64,000 bases of DNA from JACRBR01 sp964371355. Its GTDB lineage: Bacteria > Chloroflexota > Dehalococcoidia > DSTF01 > JACRBR01. The notes beneath the pieces were generated by a model that saw nothing but the letters and a program-made list of their open reading frames with translations, ran no database searches and was not told the origin of the DNA. Both the position numbers and the translations under genes were made by a program. How positions within the stretch are numbered: the first letter of the stretch is position 1; each line of letters begins with the position of its first letter. Location: positions 45,139 through 109,138 of the forward strand of contig CAYJMG010000012.1 in NCBI GenBank assembly GCA_964371355.1, read 5' to 3'. Shown here one piece after another: positions 8,638-18,578 of this stretch.

Positions 8638-9740
8638 ATCCGCAGTGCCTCGTTGTAGGCCGCGATGGTCAGTTCCGCGCAGCGAGACCAGCTGAACTGC
8701 TGTGCCCGCTCCCGGCCGCGACTCGAGAGGTCCCCTCGGAGCAGGCTGTCGGCTGTAACTGCGATGAGTCCTCGTGCGATGTCGTCCACAGACTGCGGAT
8801 CCACCAGCACGGCAGCGTCGCCCACGACCTCCGGGAGGCTGGAACTGTTCGACGTGACGACCGCAGTGCCGCACTGCATTGCCTCCAGCGCGGGCAGGCC
8901 GAATCCCTCATACAGCGACGGATAGGCAAGCGCGATCGCTCCGGTGTAGACGAGCGGGAGGTCCTCGTTGTTAATGTCCCGCCGGTGAGACACGCGATCG
9001 CGGATCCCTAGGTGCGTGATGAGATCCTCGAACCCCGACATGCCCCACATGCGGCGTCCCGCCAGCACCAGGTGCGCCCCATCGAGGTGCGGCTTCGCCC
9101 GAGCGAACGCCCGCACCAACCGCTCGACGTTCTTTCTGGGCTCGATGCTGCCAACGTAGAGCAGATATCGCTCCGGCAGGCCCAGCCGCGCCCGGGCCTC
9201 CTGGATCTCCGCAGCCTCCCGCGGATAGAACGCCTCACTCGACGCGAGTGGGGTCACCGCGATTGCGGCCGGCCGCACGTGCAGGATCCGCTCGATGTCG
9301 CGCCGGGAGTTCTCCGAGAACGTCACGATCCGGTGCGCGCGACGGGCGATCGCTGGCAGCAGGAATCGGTGCGCGAGCCGCGCCGACGCCGGAGCCCCTA
9401 CCGCGACGATCGGCGTCAAGTCGCCGATCGTCAGCACTCGGGCGAAGGAGGATGGCCGAAGGAACGGCCCGAAGTGGTACGTGTCGTGCACTAGATCGAA
9501 CCCTTGCGTCTCAAGCCACCTCGGCAGGGCGTACTGCCGCGCGAGCCGCGCCGGCAACCAGCGGTGCGAGATAGCAGGTATGGCCTGCGGCAGGCCGTCG
9601 TAGAACCCGTCGGGACTGCGGTGTACCAGCGTCACCCGGCCCGGCAATCCCTCGATGAGGCCGCGCGCGAGGTGCGAAGCGTAGCTCGCGAAGCCCGGCG
9701 CGTCGGCATCGATCGAGTCCGTGAGCACTGCTACGCGCAT
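8622..9740 (-). CDS. Family 4 glycosyltransferase, mannosyltransferase-like
   Basis: 372 aa. It has the N-terminal MRVAVLTDSIDADAPGFASY acceptor-domain opening, the hinge YLLYVGSIEPRKNVERLVRA that starts the donor domain, and the EX7E-type motif in PSLYEGFGLPALEAM, followed by GTAVVTSNSSSLPEVVGDAA. These are hallmarks of GT4 mannosyl/glucosyl transferases. The frame is open to 9953, but homology begins at ATG 9740. It is transcribed alone on the minus strand inside the glycan cluster and is convergent with the flippase gene. Confidence 0.88.
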   Translation of the reverse strand: MRVAVLTDSIDADAPGFASYASHLARGLIEGLPGRVTLVHRSPDGFYDGLPQAIPAISHRWLPARLARQYALPRWLETQGFDLVHDTYHFGPFLRPSSFARVLTIGDLTPIVAVGAPASARLAHRFLLPAIARRAHRIVTFSENSRRDIERILHVRPAAIAVTPLASSEAFYPREAAEIQEARARLGLPERYLLYVGSIEPRKNVERLVRAFARAKPHLDGAHLVLAGRRMWGMSGFEDLITHLGIRDRVSHRRDINNEDLPLVYTGAIALAYPSLYEGFGLPALEAMQCGTAVVTSNSSSLPEVVGDAAVLVDPQSVDDIARGLIAVTADSLLRGDLSSRGRERAQQFSWSRCAELTIAAYNEALRIQAAR

Positions 9741-9907
9741 GCGGCGATCATAACGGCCGCGGTCCTTCACCGGCACGAGGCTACTCACGGCATGCGCGAG
9801 AGCAACTCCCTCACTCCGAGCGTGAGGGGAAACCCCGCAGGGAAATCCCGATTGAACAGAATCCACCAAGACACGATGATGAGCCAGGCAGGAGGCAACT
9901 GAACACG

Positions 9908-10549
9908 ATGGGATCCACCAGGGACGGAGCGGCCGCGCTGGCAATCCCGGCATGGAGCCACTACTACGACTTCGACCTCTCCTGGCCGCGCCACTTCATG
10001 AATGTCGTCCAGCATCTCCCTCTGGTGCTGGCCGTCCGCAAGCTCCAGCCCGCGAAGATCCTCGAGGTGGGTGCCGGCACGGGGTCGCTTGCCATCTTCA
10101 TGTCCTACTTCAACCGCCAGGTCGTCTCGGTCGACCTCTCGACGCCCGTGCTCGACCGCGCGCGCGGCAACAGCCGCCGCCTCCACGGCCGGTCGCAGTT
10201 CCGGCAGGGCGACGCTTTCGCGTTGCGCGACATCGGCGACGGCGAGTTCGATGTTGCCGTCTCGCAGGGCTTCTTCGAGCATTTCGAGGACGACGACATC
10301 GTCTCACTGCTCCGCGAGCAGCTCCGGGTAGCCCGCTTTGCTGTGTTCAGCGTGCCGAATCACGCGTACGGCCGTCAGGATCGCGGCGATGAGCGGCTGT
10401 TGGCCCGGGAAGACTGGGACGCCATGCTCCTCTCGCGCGGCTTCAGGATCCAGGCGTCGAGCGAATACCGCCCTGTGTCGCGCTCTGTCCTGACCCCCGC
10501 TGGCTGGCGAAGGCCCGCGACGATGTACCTCGCGACCATCGCCCGGTGA
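9908..10549 (+). CDS. Class I SAM-dependent methyltransferase
   Basis: 213 aa. Motif I is ILEVGAGTGSLAIFM, followed by VVSVDLSTPVLDRARGN (acidic residue binding the ribose of SAM) and FDVAVSQGFFEHFEDDDIV (motif II/post I). GGAGG lies 12 nt before the ATG. It sits immediately before another GT4 gene in the same direction (8 nt gap), so it may methylate a sugar or lipid of the surface glycan; substrate unknown. Confidence 0.85.
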   Translation: MGSTRDGAAALAIPAWSHYYDFDLSWPRHFMNVVQHLPLVLAVRKLQPAKILEVGAGTGSLAIFMSYFNRQVVSVDLSTPVLDRARGNSRRLHGRSQFRQGDAFALRDIGDGEFDVAVSQGFFEHFEDDDIVSLLREQLRVARFAVFSVPNHAYGRQDRGDERLLAREDWDAMLLSRGFRIQASSEYRPVSRSVLTPAGWRRPATMYLATIAR

Positions 10550-10556
10550 TCGTCAC

Positions 10557-11675
10557 GTGAGTAACGCCACGCCCCTCCGCCTCTTGTTCGTCGCGCGCGC
10601 CTATCCTCCGACTCTGGGCGGCATGGAGACGCTCGCCCAGCAGCTTCTCGAGCATCTGGACCGCCGTCGCGATGTCGAAGTGACGCCCCTCATCAACAGG
10701 AGCGGCAAGAAGGCGCTGCCGCTGTTCCTGCCTTCGGCCGTTGTCCGCGGCGTGCGCCTGGCGCACCGGCATCAAATCGAGGCCATCCATCTGGCCGATG
10801 CGTTGCTCGCCCCGGTCGGCGTCGCGCTCAAGCGCTTCACCGGCCTCCCGGTTACGGCGTCCGTCTGCGGCCTCGACGTGACCTACTCCAATCCGCTGTA
10901 CCAGGCGTCCATCCCGCGGGCGCTTCGGGGACTCGACATGATCATGCCCATAAGCCGTGCGACCGAGAACGAGGCGCGTGCGCGGGCTGGTTTCGGCGTG
11001 CCGTCACGGGTCGTCCCCCTGGGCATCAATCCGCTGCCGTCCTCAACACCCGCCGCTGCTCGCGCGTTCCGCGCCACGATTGGTCTCGATGCCGGCGCCC
11101 ACGTGGCACTGACGGTCGGAAGGCTCATCAGGCGAAAAGGCGCGGCTTGGTTCGTCGACGAGGTCCTGCCTCTGCTACCCGACCTCCACTACGTGATCGC
11201 CGGAGAGGGTCCGGATCGGTGCCGCATCGCGACCGCAGCGACAGACCGTGGCGTGGCTGATCGCGTCCACATCTTGGGCCGCGTCGACGATGCGACACTC
11301 GCCGCCGCGTACGCCGCGGCCGACGTGTTCGCGATGCCGAACGTCGCCGTCCCCGGCGACATCGAAGGGTTCGGCCTCGTCGCCCTCGAAGCCGCTGCCG
11401 CGGGCCTGCCCGTCGTCGCGGCCGATCTGGAGGGCATTCGTCAGGCCGTGCGCCACGATCGCAACGGCCTGCTCGTTCCCGCCTCTGAGGCTGGCGCCTG
11501 GGCAGAAACACTATCGTCCCTCATGACCCGCCCCGCCGCTGAGCGGGCTGCCTTGGGAGCCTCCTTCGCGGCCGCCACGCAGGCCGACTACTCCTGGGAG
11601 CGGACCGCCGCCGACTACGCGCGCCTCATCGGCAGCCTCGTCCGCCGCGAGGAGGAGCTGGCCGTCGCCGCCTAG
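10557..11675 (+). CDS. Family 4 glycosyltransferase
   Basis: 372 aa, GTG start 8 nt after the methyltransferase. N-terminal LLFVARAYPPTLGGMETLAQ is the classic opening with the GG acceptor loop; the donor domain begins ALTVGRLIRRKGAAWFVDEV and contains DIEGFGLVALEAAAAGLPVV, an EX7E-type motif. The last 4 bp overlap the stop of the convergent subtilase gene. Probably works with the methyltransferase on the same glycan. Confidence 0.88.
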   Translation: MSNATPLRLLFVARAYPPTLGGMETLAQQLLEHLDRRRDVEVTPLINRSGKKALPLFLPSAVVRGVRLAHRHQIEAIHLADALLAPVGVALKRFTGLPVTASVCGLDVTYSNPLYQASIPRALRGLDMIMPISRATENEARARAGFGVPSRVVPLGINPLPSSTPAAARAFRATIGLDAGAHVALTVGRLIRRKGAAWFVDEVLPLLPDLHYVIAGEGPDRCRIATAATDRGVADRVHILGRVDDATLAAAYAAADVFAMPNVAVPGDIEGFGLVALEAAAAGLPVVAADLEGIRQAVRHDRNGLLVPASEAGAWAETLSSLMTRPAAERAALGASFAAATQADYSWERTAADYARLIGSLVRREEELAVAA

Positions 11676-13705
11676 TTCGAGACCGTCACTATGATGGTGA
11701 CCTCGGCGCCATTATTTGCCCAGTCGTACGCCTTCGCCTTGATCGTGTGCGTGCCGTTCGAGAATAGGGTCGTGTTCCACAGCCGGCTGAATGGCCCCGT
11801 CGTGTCATACCCGATGTAGACGCCGTCCACCCAGAACCGGACGATCTTGACCCCCTGGCTGTCCGTCGCGTTCGTCTGGACGTTGACGGTTCCGCCGACG
11901 GTTGCGCCGTTCGAGGGCGAGGTGATTGTGATCTGTGGTGGCGTGGTGTCCGGGTTGGTGACCGTCACGGTGATGGTCGTGTCCGTCCCGTTGTTCGACC
12001 CGTCGTAGGCCTTCGCCTTGATGACATGCGTCCCGTTCGAGAACAGCGTCGTGTTCCACTGCCGCGAGTACGGGGCCGTGGTGTCGTACCCCAGGTACGT
12101 ACCATCGGCCCAGAAGCGGACGATGGTCACGCCGGTGTCGTCACTCGCGTTGGCGCCGATCGTCAGCGTGCCGCTGACGGTCGCCCCGTTCGCCGGGCTG
12201 GTGATGCTCACGGTCGGCGGTCCGGCGTCGCTGTTCGAGGCTGTTACCGTGACAGTCGCGTCGGTGCCGTTGTTGGTGGCGTCGTACGCCCTTGCCTTCA
12301 CCAGGTGACTGCCGTTCGCGAACAGCGTCGTGTCCCATAAGCGTGAGAATGGCGCTGTGGTGTCGTACCCGATGTACGTGCCGTCGATCCAGTACCTGAC
12401 GATTGTCACGCCGACGTTGTCGCTGGCGTTGGTGGCGACGTTGACCAATCCCGAGACAGTGGCCCCGTTGGCGGGCGAGGTAATGCTTACGGTCGGCGGC
12501 GTGGTGTCGTCCCCGACGATCGCCGCGGCCGCGTTCACCCGCCCCCAGCCCGTGAGATTATCGAAGCCGGCGCTGCCCATGTCGGTCGTCGTTGTCAGCA
12601 GTCGGTTGCGGACCTCGGTCTTGTCCGTGACGCCGGAGGCTATGAGCAGCGCGGCCACGCCGGCCACGTGCGGCGCGGCGAACGACGTGCCGCTGCCGGT
12701 GCCGTAGCCGCCGGCATAACCGTTGCACGTGCACAGCGTGCCCAGCACGTTGCCGCCCGGCGCCATGATGTCCAGCTCGGGGCCGTAGTTGCTGAACGAC
12801 GATCGCGCCGCGCTCTGGTCGTTCGACCCCACAGCGATCGCATTCGAGTACGCGCCGGGATACAGCACTGGGCCGTTGTCGTTGCCGCTCGCGGCGATCA
12901 CCACGACGCCTGCGTTCCACGCGTTGTTGACGGAGGTCTGCAGTGACGCCGCAGCGCCGCCGCCCAGACTCAGGTTGATCACCTTCGCCCCGTGCGACAC
13001 CGCCCAGTCGATGCCCTGCGACACGTTGAACGAGCTCCCGCTCCCCGTGTTGTCCAGCACCTTCACGGGCATGATCTTGCACGACCAGCACACCCCGGCC
13101 ATGCCCGACGCGTTGTTCGTGTTCGCGCCGATGATCCCCGCCACGAACGTTCCGTGGCTGTTGTCGTCGGACGTATTGGTGTTGCCCGACACGAAGTTGT
13201 ACCCGGCGTTGCCGCCCGTCGTGATCTTGCCGCTCAGGTCCGCGTGCGCGCCGTCCACGCCGGTGTCGATTACGGCGACGATAACGCTGGCGCTCCCCGT
13301 CGAGGTATCCCAGGCCGCTGGCAGACCGATTTGCCCGGCTGGCCACTGGTACGTGGCATAGAGCGAGTCGTTCGGCGTCAGCGCCGTGTGCAGGATGACG
13401 TCGGGTTCCGCGAACTCCACCTCCGGGTTCGCTTCGAGGTCCGCCACGGCGGCGTCGACGGACTGCCCGGGGTCGGGCTCCAGCAGCACGAGGCCGGACG
13501 GCGCTGTGCTGGCGACCGGTTCGGTTTCGGCGTCGGTGAGGGCGGAGCCGACATCGCTCAGCGTCGCCGTCTCGTTGAACTTCACGATGACGTTGCCGGT
13601 TCGCTCCTCCGGCTGCTCGCTGGCCTGCGTGCGGAGCTGTAGTCCGAACGACCCCGCGAGCGCCGCCGCGGTCACCGCCCCCATCGCCAGAAATCGCAAT
13701 CGCAT
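11672..13705 (-). CDS. Secreted S8 (subtilisin-like) serine protease with three C-terminal Ig-like repeats
   Basis: 677 aa. Residues 1-28 form a signal peptide; about 35-105 form an I9-like prodomain; the catalytic domain follows with Asp147 (AVIDTGVDG), His184 (DNSHGTFVAG), Asn275 and Ser341 (GSGTSFAAPHVAGVAAL). After about residue 400 come three repeats of roughly 90 aa, each starting PPTVSITSPANGATVSG or close to it and containing a GYDTT motif and NGTH/NGSH, like bacterial Ig folds. No LPxTG or other anchor follows. The first repeats are nearly identical in places, suggesting recent duplication. Likely an extracellular protease. Start 13705 has GAGGGG upstream. Confidence 0.93.
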   Translation of the reverse strand: MRLRFLAMGAVTAAALAGSFGLQLRTQASEQPEERTGNVIVKFNETATLSDVGSALTDAETEPVASTAPSGLVLLEPDPGQSVDAAVADLEANPEVEFAEPDVILHTALTPNDSLYATYQWPAGQIGLPAAWDTSTGSASVIVAVIDTGVDGAHADLSGKITTGGNAGYNFVSGNTNTSDDNSHGTFVAGIIGANTNNASGMAGVCWSCKIMPVKVLDNTGSGSSFNVSQGIDWAVSHGAKVINLSLGGGAAASLQTSVNNAWNAGVVVIAASGNDNGPVLYPGAYSNAIAVGSNDQSAARSSFSNYGPELDIMAPGGNVLGTLCTCNGYAGGYGTGSGTSFAAPHVAGVAALLIASGVTDKTEVRNRLLTTTTDMGSAGFDNLTGWGRVNAAAAIVGDDTTPPTVSITSPANGATVSGLVNVATNASDNVGVTIVRYWIDGTYIGYDTTAPFSRLWDTTLFANGSHLVKARAYDATNNGTDATVTVTASNSDAGPPTVSITSPANGATVSGTLTIGANASDDTGVTIVRFWADGTYLGYDTTAPYSRQWNTTLFSNGTHVIKAKAYDGSNNGTDTTITVTVTNPDTTPPQITITSPSNGATVGGTVNVQTNATDSQGVKIVRFWVDGVYIGYDTTGPFSRLWNTTLFSNGTHTIKAKAYDWANNGAEVTIIVTVSN

Positions 13706-13758
13706 GGCACCCCCTCACCCATGGCGAAGCCCGGGCGGTCTGACCCTGACACCTTCTC

Positions 13759-13782
13759 CCCTAAGTCTCGGCCCCCTTAGGG
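13759..13782. promoter_or_regulatory. Inverted repeat in the divergent region between protease and TetR operon
   Basis: CCCTAAG and CTTAGGG form a 7-bp inverted repeat spaced 10 nt, and a third half-site CCCTTAG follows about ten bases later. It lies between the divergent protease and tetR-like genes, so it could be an operator for the TetR protein; a simple hairpin cannot be ruled out. Confidence 0.35.
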
Positions 13783-13920
13783 ACCTCCCTTAGTGGTTCC
13801 CCCACATTTGTCCCCGCCCGAAGTTGAGGCCGGCCCGGCCGCGACAGCCTTGACAGACCCCGAATCCGTCACATTTGCGGGGGCGACATAAGCCGGTCCG
13901 CGCTGTATCCTCCTGGCCTG

Positions 13921-14586
13921 ATGGCCGTATCAGGTTTGACACTCGAATCCCCCTCCCGCACCGAACGTAAGCGCGCGCGCAACCGCGATGCCCTCGTCGC
14001 CGCCGCTCGCCGTCTCTTCACGCGCGACGGTTTCGACGCAACCACCATCGCCGCCATCGCCGAAGAGGCCGATCTCGGCTTCGGTACCTTCTATCGCTAC
14101 TTCGAGGACAAGGCTGCCGCCCTTTGGGCGGTGATCCACGAGGCGGCGTCCGAGATGAACCTGCTGTTGTGCGACGAGGACGATCCGGCGCTGTCCGCCG
14201 CCGATGCGCTCGGCCGCCTGACCGAGCGGTTCGTACGGGCCGCGGGGAAGAACCGCGGCGTTGTCGCGCTGTGGTGGAAGACCAGCATGCAAAGCGGCCG
14301 GCGCCGCCCGCCCGAGCCCCCCAACATGCCGCCCCTCCCCGTCAGCCTCACCATCGCCATTGAGCGTCTCATTACGCGCGGCGTCGAGCGCGGCGAGTTC
14401 CTGCCCGGCGATGCCGCCATCCGCGCCGGCATCATCGCCGGCGCCCACATGCAGGTCCTCTTCGCCCCGTACACCCGCCAGGATGAAACAAACGTGATCG
14501 AAACCCTGCGCGAATTGGAGTTGCGTGCGCTCGGCGTCTCGATCGAGCACGCGAAGAAGGACAAGAAGGGGAGGACGGGCCGGTGA
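13921..14586 (+). CDS. TetR-family transcriptional regulator
   Basis: 221 aa. The N-terminal HTH is seen in RDALVAAARRLFTRDGFDAT and TIAAIAEEADLGFGTFYRYF, the standard TetR DNA-binding motif; the remaining 150 residues are the variable ligand-binding/dimerisation part. It overlaps the next gene by 4 nt (GTGA), so it is the first gene of an export operon and probably represses it in response to the exported compound. TATCCT lies 9 nt before the ATG with no ribosome binding site, so the mRNA may be nearly leaderless. Confidence 0.9.
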   Translation: MAVSGLTLESPSRTERKRARNRDALVAAARRLFTRDGFDATTIAAIAEEADLGFGTFYRYFEDKAAALWAVIHEAASEMNLLLCDEDDPALSAADALGRLTERFVRAAGKNRGVVALWWKTSMQSGRRRPPEPPNMPPLPVSLTIAIERLITRGVERGEFLPGDAAIRAGIIAGAHMQVLFAPYTRQDETNVIETLRELELRALGVSIEHAKKDKKGRTGR

Positions 14587-16490
14587 CTGCAATCAACTTC
14601 GACGAAGAGCTGGAACTCGAAGAGAATCCCTGGCGAGGGCGAATCATCACGCTGCTCGTGCTGCTGGCCGTCACGGCGGCCATCGGCGCTGGCGTCTGGT
14701 TCTTCCGGCGTGAGGATTCGCTGAGCGTCACCCGCGAAACAGAGGAGATCCCCGTTACGCGCGGCACCATCCGGCAGACGCTTAGCATAACCGGGACGGC
14801 GGACGCCGAGTTCAACAGCGACCTGATCTTCCAGTCCTCCGGCAAAGTCGCCACGGTCAGCGTGAAGACGGGTGACCTCGTCAAGAAGGACGACGTCCTC
14901 GCCACCCTCGAGTCCGACGACCTGCAGAACGCGGTCGCGTCGGCCCAGGCGAACCAGCGCAGCGCCCAGCTCAAGCTCGACGATCTCCTCGAAGGCACAG
15001 AGGCAGCCGATGTCGCCACCGCCGAGCAGGGGGTGGCCGCCGCCCAGGCCGGGCTTACGAAGGCACAGAACGACTACGACACCCTCGCCCAGGGTGGCAC
15101 CACCGCCGATCTCGCCTCGGCCCAGCAGGCGGTGACCGCCGCCGAAGCCCAGCTCGCGACGGCCACCGCGAGTCGCGAGAAGCTGAACAACACGCCGTCC
15201 GACTCTGATCTCGCTGCCGCCGAAGCCGGCGTCGCGCAGGCCGAGTCCGCGCTCACGGCGGCGGAGAATCAGGCTGACAGCGCGGCCAACTCGCTGAATT
15301 CTGCTGAAGCTTCCCTGAAAAGTTCAGAGGCGGCCTACTGCGCCGTGGCCGGCGCCCCTGTCGCCGCATTCTGCTCCGTGCGCTCGGCGCCAGTGTCGTC
15401 GGCGGACTTGTCCGTGCTGAATACCGCGCTGGGCGACCCGAGTTCGCTGGTCGCCGCCGCCGCCGCCGCCGCCATCGCGGCCAACAACACCTACCTCAAT
15501 GCAGTGAACGCGAAGGCCTCCGCGGACGCGGCCGTCGCCTCTGCCGAGGACGCCCTTGAAGCTGCCGAGGCGAAGCTCGACCTCGCGCAGGACGGCCCTA
15601 CCTCCGAGGACATCGCCGCGGCCGATGCCGCCGTCGCCGCCGCCGAGGCGGGCCTCGCGGCCGCACAGGAGAAGCTCGCACTCGTCCAGAGCGGCGGTAC
15701 CGACTTCCAGCGCTCGACCGCGGCCGCCGGCGTACAGAGCGCCGAGTCGGCGCTTGATGCCGCGATCGCCAAGCGGAACCAGGCCTACCGCGGAGCCGAC
15801 GCCAACGCCATCGCGCAGGCGCGCCAGGCGGTCGAGACGGCCCGCCTGCAGGTCGAAGCGGCGCAGATCCGCCTCAAGAACGCGAAGATCATCGCCCCGT
15901 TCGACGGCACCGTCGGCGGCGTCAACATCAAGGCGGGTGAGTTCTTCGGCGGTGCGGCGGCCGCGGAAGGCGGCGCCATCGTGCTCCTCACCCCCGAAAA
16001 GCTCACCCTCACCATGAGCGTGGGCGAGACGGACTACCGCACCGTGAAGGTGCAGCAGGGCGGCGTCGCCATCTTCGATGGCCTGCCCGGCTCGGTCTAT
16101 CCGTTCACCCTGACCGAGATTGGACTGAGCCCCACGGTTACGCAGGGAGTGGTGACCTACCAGGTCAAAGCCTCGATCGTCGTGCTCCCCGAGAGCCCGC
16201 AGCCCGCTCCCGGCATGAACGCCCGCGGCCAGATCGTCACCAGCTCGCAGGACAACGTGCTCCTGATACCATCCAGGGCCATCCGCATCAGCGGGACCGA
16301 CCAGGTCGTCGATGTGAAGCGCGACGGTGCCATCGAGGAGCAGATCGTCACGACGGGCGCCACCGACGGCGAGAACGTGGAAGTGCTGACGGGGCTGGAA
16401 GAGGGTGATATCGTCACGGTCGTGACACTCCGGAGCAACAGTGGCAAGACTCCTGAGGCCGAGCCGACGTTGCCGGGTGGTGTGAGGTAG
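14583..16490 (+). CDS. HlyD/MacA-type efflux adaptor (membrane fusion protein)
   Basis: 635 aa. A single membrane helix lies near residues 20-38 (IITLLVLLAVTAAIGAGVWF). It is followed by a biotinyl-lipoyl-like half motif (SSGKVATVSVKTGDLVKKDD), a long Ala-rich coiled-coil region with many AAEA/AQ repeats (about 110-420) and then the second lipoyl half IIAPFDGTVGGVNIKAGEF and beta-barrel region. At 635 aa it is longer than typical MacA (about 370) because of the extended coiled coil, which has internal repeats. GTG start overlaps TetR. With the ABC ATPase and permease that follow it should form a MacAB-like transporter. Confidence 0.9.
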   Translation: MTAINFDEELELEENPWRGRIITLLVLLAVTAAIGAGVWFFRREDSLSVTRETEEIPVTRGTIRQTLSITGTADAEFNSDLIFQSSGKVATVSVKTGDLVKKDDVLATLESDDLQNAVASAQANQRSAQLKLDDLLEGTEAADVATAEQGVAAAQAGLTKAQNDYDTLAQGGTTADLASAQQAVTAAEAQLATATASREKLNNTPSDSDLAAAEAGVAQAESALTAAENQADSAANSLNSAEASLKSSEAAYCAVAGAPVAAFCSVRSAPVSSADLSVLNTALGDPSSLVAAAAAAAIAANNTYLNAVNAKASADAAVASAEDALEAAEAKLDLAQDGPTSEDIAAADAAVAAAEAGLAAAQEKLALVQSGGTDFQRSTAAAGVQSAESALDAAIAKRNQAYRGADANAIAQARQAVETARLQVEAAQIRLKNAKIIAPFDGTVGGVNIKAGEFFGGAAAAEGGAIVLLTPEKLTLTMSVGETDYRTVKVQQGGVAIFDGLPGSVYPFTLTEIGLSPTVTQGVVTYQVKASIVVLPESPQPAPGMNARGQIVTSSQDNVLLIPSRAIRISGTDQVVDVKRDGAIEEQIVTTGATDGENVEVLTGLEEGDIVTVVTLRSNSGKTPEAEPTLPGGVR

Positions 16491-16493
16491 CCG

Positions 16494-17249
16494 ATGATCC
16501 GTCTGCGCGGTGTCACCAAGGTCTACAGAATGGGGTCCGAGCAGGTCGCCGCCCTCGGCGGTGTTGACCTCGAGATCAAGGACGGCGAGTTCCTCGCGAT
16601 CATGGGCCCCTCCGGCTCCGGGAAATCGACGCTGATGAACATCATCGGCTGCCTCGACCGCCCGACCTCCGGCACTTATTCGCTCGACGGCATCAACGTG
16701 AGCCGTCTTGGGGACGCCGCCCTTGCCAAGGTCCGCAATCGCCGGCTGGGCTTCGTGTTCCAGTCGTTCAACCTGCTCCCGCGGCTAAGCGCGATTGAGC
16801 AGGTCGCCTTGCCGCTCAGCTATCGCGCGGCCTCGAACCGCAAGAAGCTGGCCAAACACGCTCTCCATATGGTCGGACTTGGCAACCGCATGAACCACAA
16901 GCCGACACAGCTCTCGGGCGGCCAGCAGCAGCGCGTCGCCATCGCCCGGGCCCTTGTCGGCCACCCCACGATCATCCTTGCCGACGAGCCCACCGGCGCC
17001 CTCGACACGAAGACGAGCCACGACGTGATGGAGCTGTTCCGCCAGCTCAACGAACAGCGCGGCATCACGATCGCCTTCGTCACTCACGAGCCCGATGTCG
17101 CGGCATGGACCCGCCGTATCGTCGCCCTTCGCGATGGGCGAATCGTGAGCGACGAGCCCAACGTACCCATGTATGAACGCGTGAGCCAGCCGCACCAGGA
17201 GACCGCCGTCGAACATGTGGTTCATGCCATGATGGAGCCCGGCGCGTGA
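16494..17249 (+). CDS. ABC transporter ATP-binding protein, MacB/LolD type
   Basis: 251 aa. Walker A GPSGSGKST, Q-loop VFQSFNLLPRLSA, signature LSGGQQQRVAIARAL, Walker B ILADEPTGALD and switch His in VTHEPDVA are all present. The MacB/LolD class is indicated by the DRPTSGTYSLDG insert. It lies 3 nt after the adaptor gene and overlaps the permease gene by 4 nt. It energises export by the adjacent permease. Confidence 0.94.
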   Translation: MIRLRGVTKVYRMGSEQVAALGGVDLEIKDGEFLAIMGPSGSGKSTLMNIIGCLDRPTSGTYSLDGINVSRLGDAALAKVRNRRLGFVFQSFNLLPRLSAIEQVALPLSYRAASNRKKLAKHALHMVGLGNRMNHKPTQLSGGQQQRVAIARALVGHPTIILADEPTGALDTKTSHDVMELFRQLNEQRGITIAFVTHEPDVAAWTRRIVALRDGRIVSDEPNVPMYERVSQPHQETAVEHVVHAMMEPGA

Positions 17250-18541
17250 GCATCATCGACGTCCTGATTACGGCGCTCACCTCGATGCGCACGAACATCC
17301 TGCGCACGCTTCTCACGATGCTCGGCATCATCATCGGCATCGCCGCCGTCATCACCGGTACCGCGGCCGGCGAAGGCGCCCAGCAGGGCGTCACGGAGCG
17401 CATCGCCGGGCTCGGCAGCAATCTCATGTTCGTCCGGCCCTACGCGGCCGACTCCGGCGGCGTGAACCTTCCCGGCCTCGGTCCAAGCCTGTTCTTCGAG
17501 GACTCAAAGCAGGTCGTCGATGCGCAGCTCCCTTGTGTGGACGCCGTCGCCGCCCAGGCCACAATCGGCGCCCCCGGCGACTTCCTCGGCGCGCAGGCCA
17601 TCTATCGGGGCAAGAACATCGACACCCTCCTCGTCGGGACGGAACCCACGTACCAGCAGGTGCGCAACTTCTACGTTGAGCAGGGCCGCTTCATTTCGCA
17701 GGATGATGTAGACAAGAAGGCACTCGTCGTCGTCCTCGGTCGCGGCGTCGCCGACAAGCTCTTCGGCTCGGCCGACCCCATCGGCGCGAACATCCGCATC
17801 TTCGCAGGGGTCGGCGGCCGCTTCGGGATCACGATCAACTTCACCGTGATCGGCGTCATGGAGGCCCGGGGCGGTTCGTCGGGCGCCGATGAGGATAACC
17901 AGATCTTTACGCCGCTCCCGTCGCTCCAGGCGCGCGCGCCTGCGGGATTCCGGAACGCCCGCGGCTACTCGAATATCGCGCAGATCAATGTTGCACTCAC
18001 CAAAGGCTGCGACGAGGAAGCGGCCAAGCTCGATATCGCTGCGATTCTCCGCAGGGCCCGTGAGCTGCCCCCGGGCAAGCCCGACGACTTCCAGATCCAA
18101 TCGCAAAAGGACGTGCTTTCGACCGCCACCGAGGTCGAGGAGTCATTCCAGATCCTCATCGCCTCCATCGCCCTCATCGCGCTCGTCGTCGGTGGTATCG
18201 GCATCATGAACATCATGCTCGTGTCCGTCACCGAGCGCACGCGCGAGATCGGCATACGCAAGGCCGTTGGCGCCAAGCGCTTCGATATCCTCCTCCAGTT
18301 CCTGCTGGAGGCGCTCGTCGTCACCGTGTTAGGCGGCGTGCTGGGTGTCATCGCGGCCTGGGGCGCGACGGAGATCGCCGCCCGGTTCGACATCGGGGGC
18401 GCCGACACCAGGTACGCCATTACACCCCAGTGGGTGATGCTCGGCCTCGTGGTGTCGGCGATTACGGGCGTCATCGCCGGCGTCTACCCTGCCTGGCGGG
18501 CCGCCCGCCTCGACCCCATCGAGGCCCTGCGCCACGAGTAG
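17246..18541 (+). CDS. ABC transporter permease, MacB/FtsX family
   Basis: 431 aa. A helix near residue 15-35 (NILRTLLTMLGIIIGIAAVI) is followed by a large periplasmic MacB core domain and three C-terminal helices (FtsX domain) with VTERTREIGIRKAVGAKRFD between them. The GTG start overlaps the ATPase gene. Unlike E. coli MacB, ATPase and permease are separate proteins. Substrate unknown; peptides, lipids or antibiotics are typical for the family. Confidence 0.92.
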   Translation: MSIIDVLITALTSMRTNILRTLLTMLGIIIGIAAVITGTAAGEGAQQGVTERIAGLGSNLMFVRPYAADSGGVNLPGLGPSLFFEDSKQVVDAQLPCVDAVAAQATIGAPGDFLGAQAIYRGKNIDTLLVGTEPTYQQVRNFYVEQGRFISQDDVDKKALVVVLGRGVADKLFGSADPIGANIRIFAGVGGRFGITINFTVIGVMEARGGSSGADEDNQIFTPLPSLQARAPAGFRNARGYSNIAQINVALTKGCDEEAAKLDIAAILRRARELPPGKPDDFQIQSQKDVLSTATEVEESFQILIASIALIALVVGGIGIMNIMLVSVTERTREIGIRKAVGAKRFDILLQFLLEALVVTVLGGVLGVIAAWGATEIAARFDIGGADTRYAITPQWVMLGLVVSAITGVIAGVYPAWRAARLDPIEALRHE

Positions 18542-18566
18542 CGCAGCACGTCGCGCCTGCCGCCGC

Positions 18567-18572
18567 TAGACT
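18567..18572 (+). promoter_or_regulatory. Leaderless -10 box of the PfkB-family kinase gene
   Basis: TAGACT followed by GCCGCG and then the ATG: a TANNNT box 6 nt before the start codon with no ribosome binding site. Confidence 0.5.
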
Positions 18573-18578
18573 GCCGCG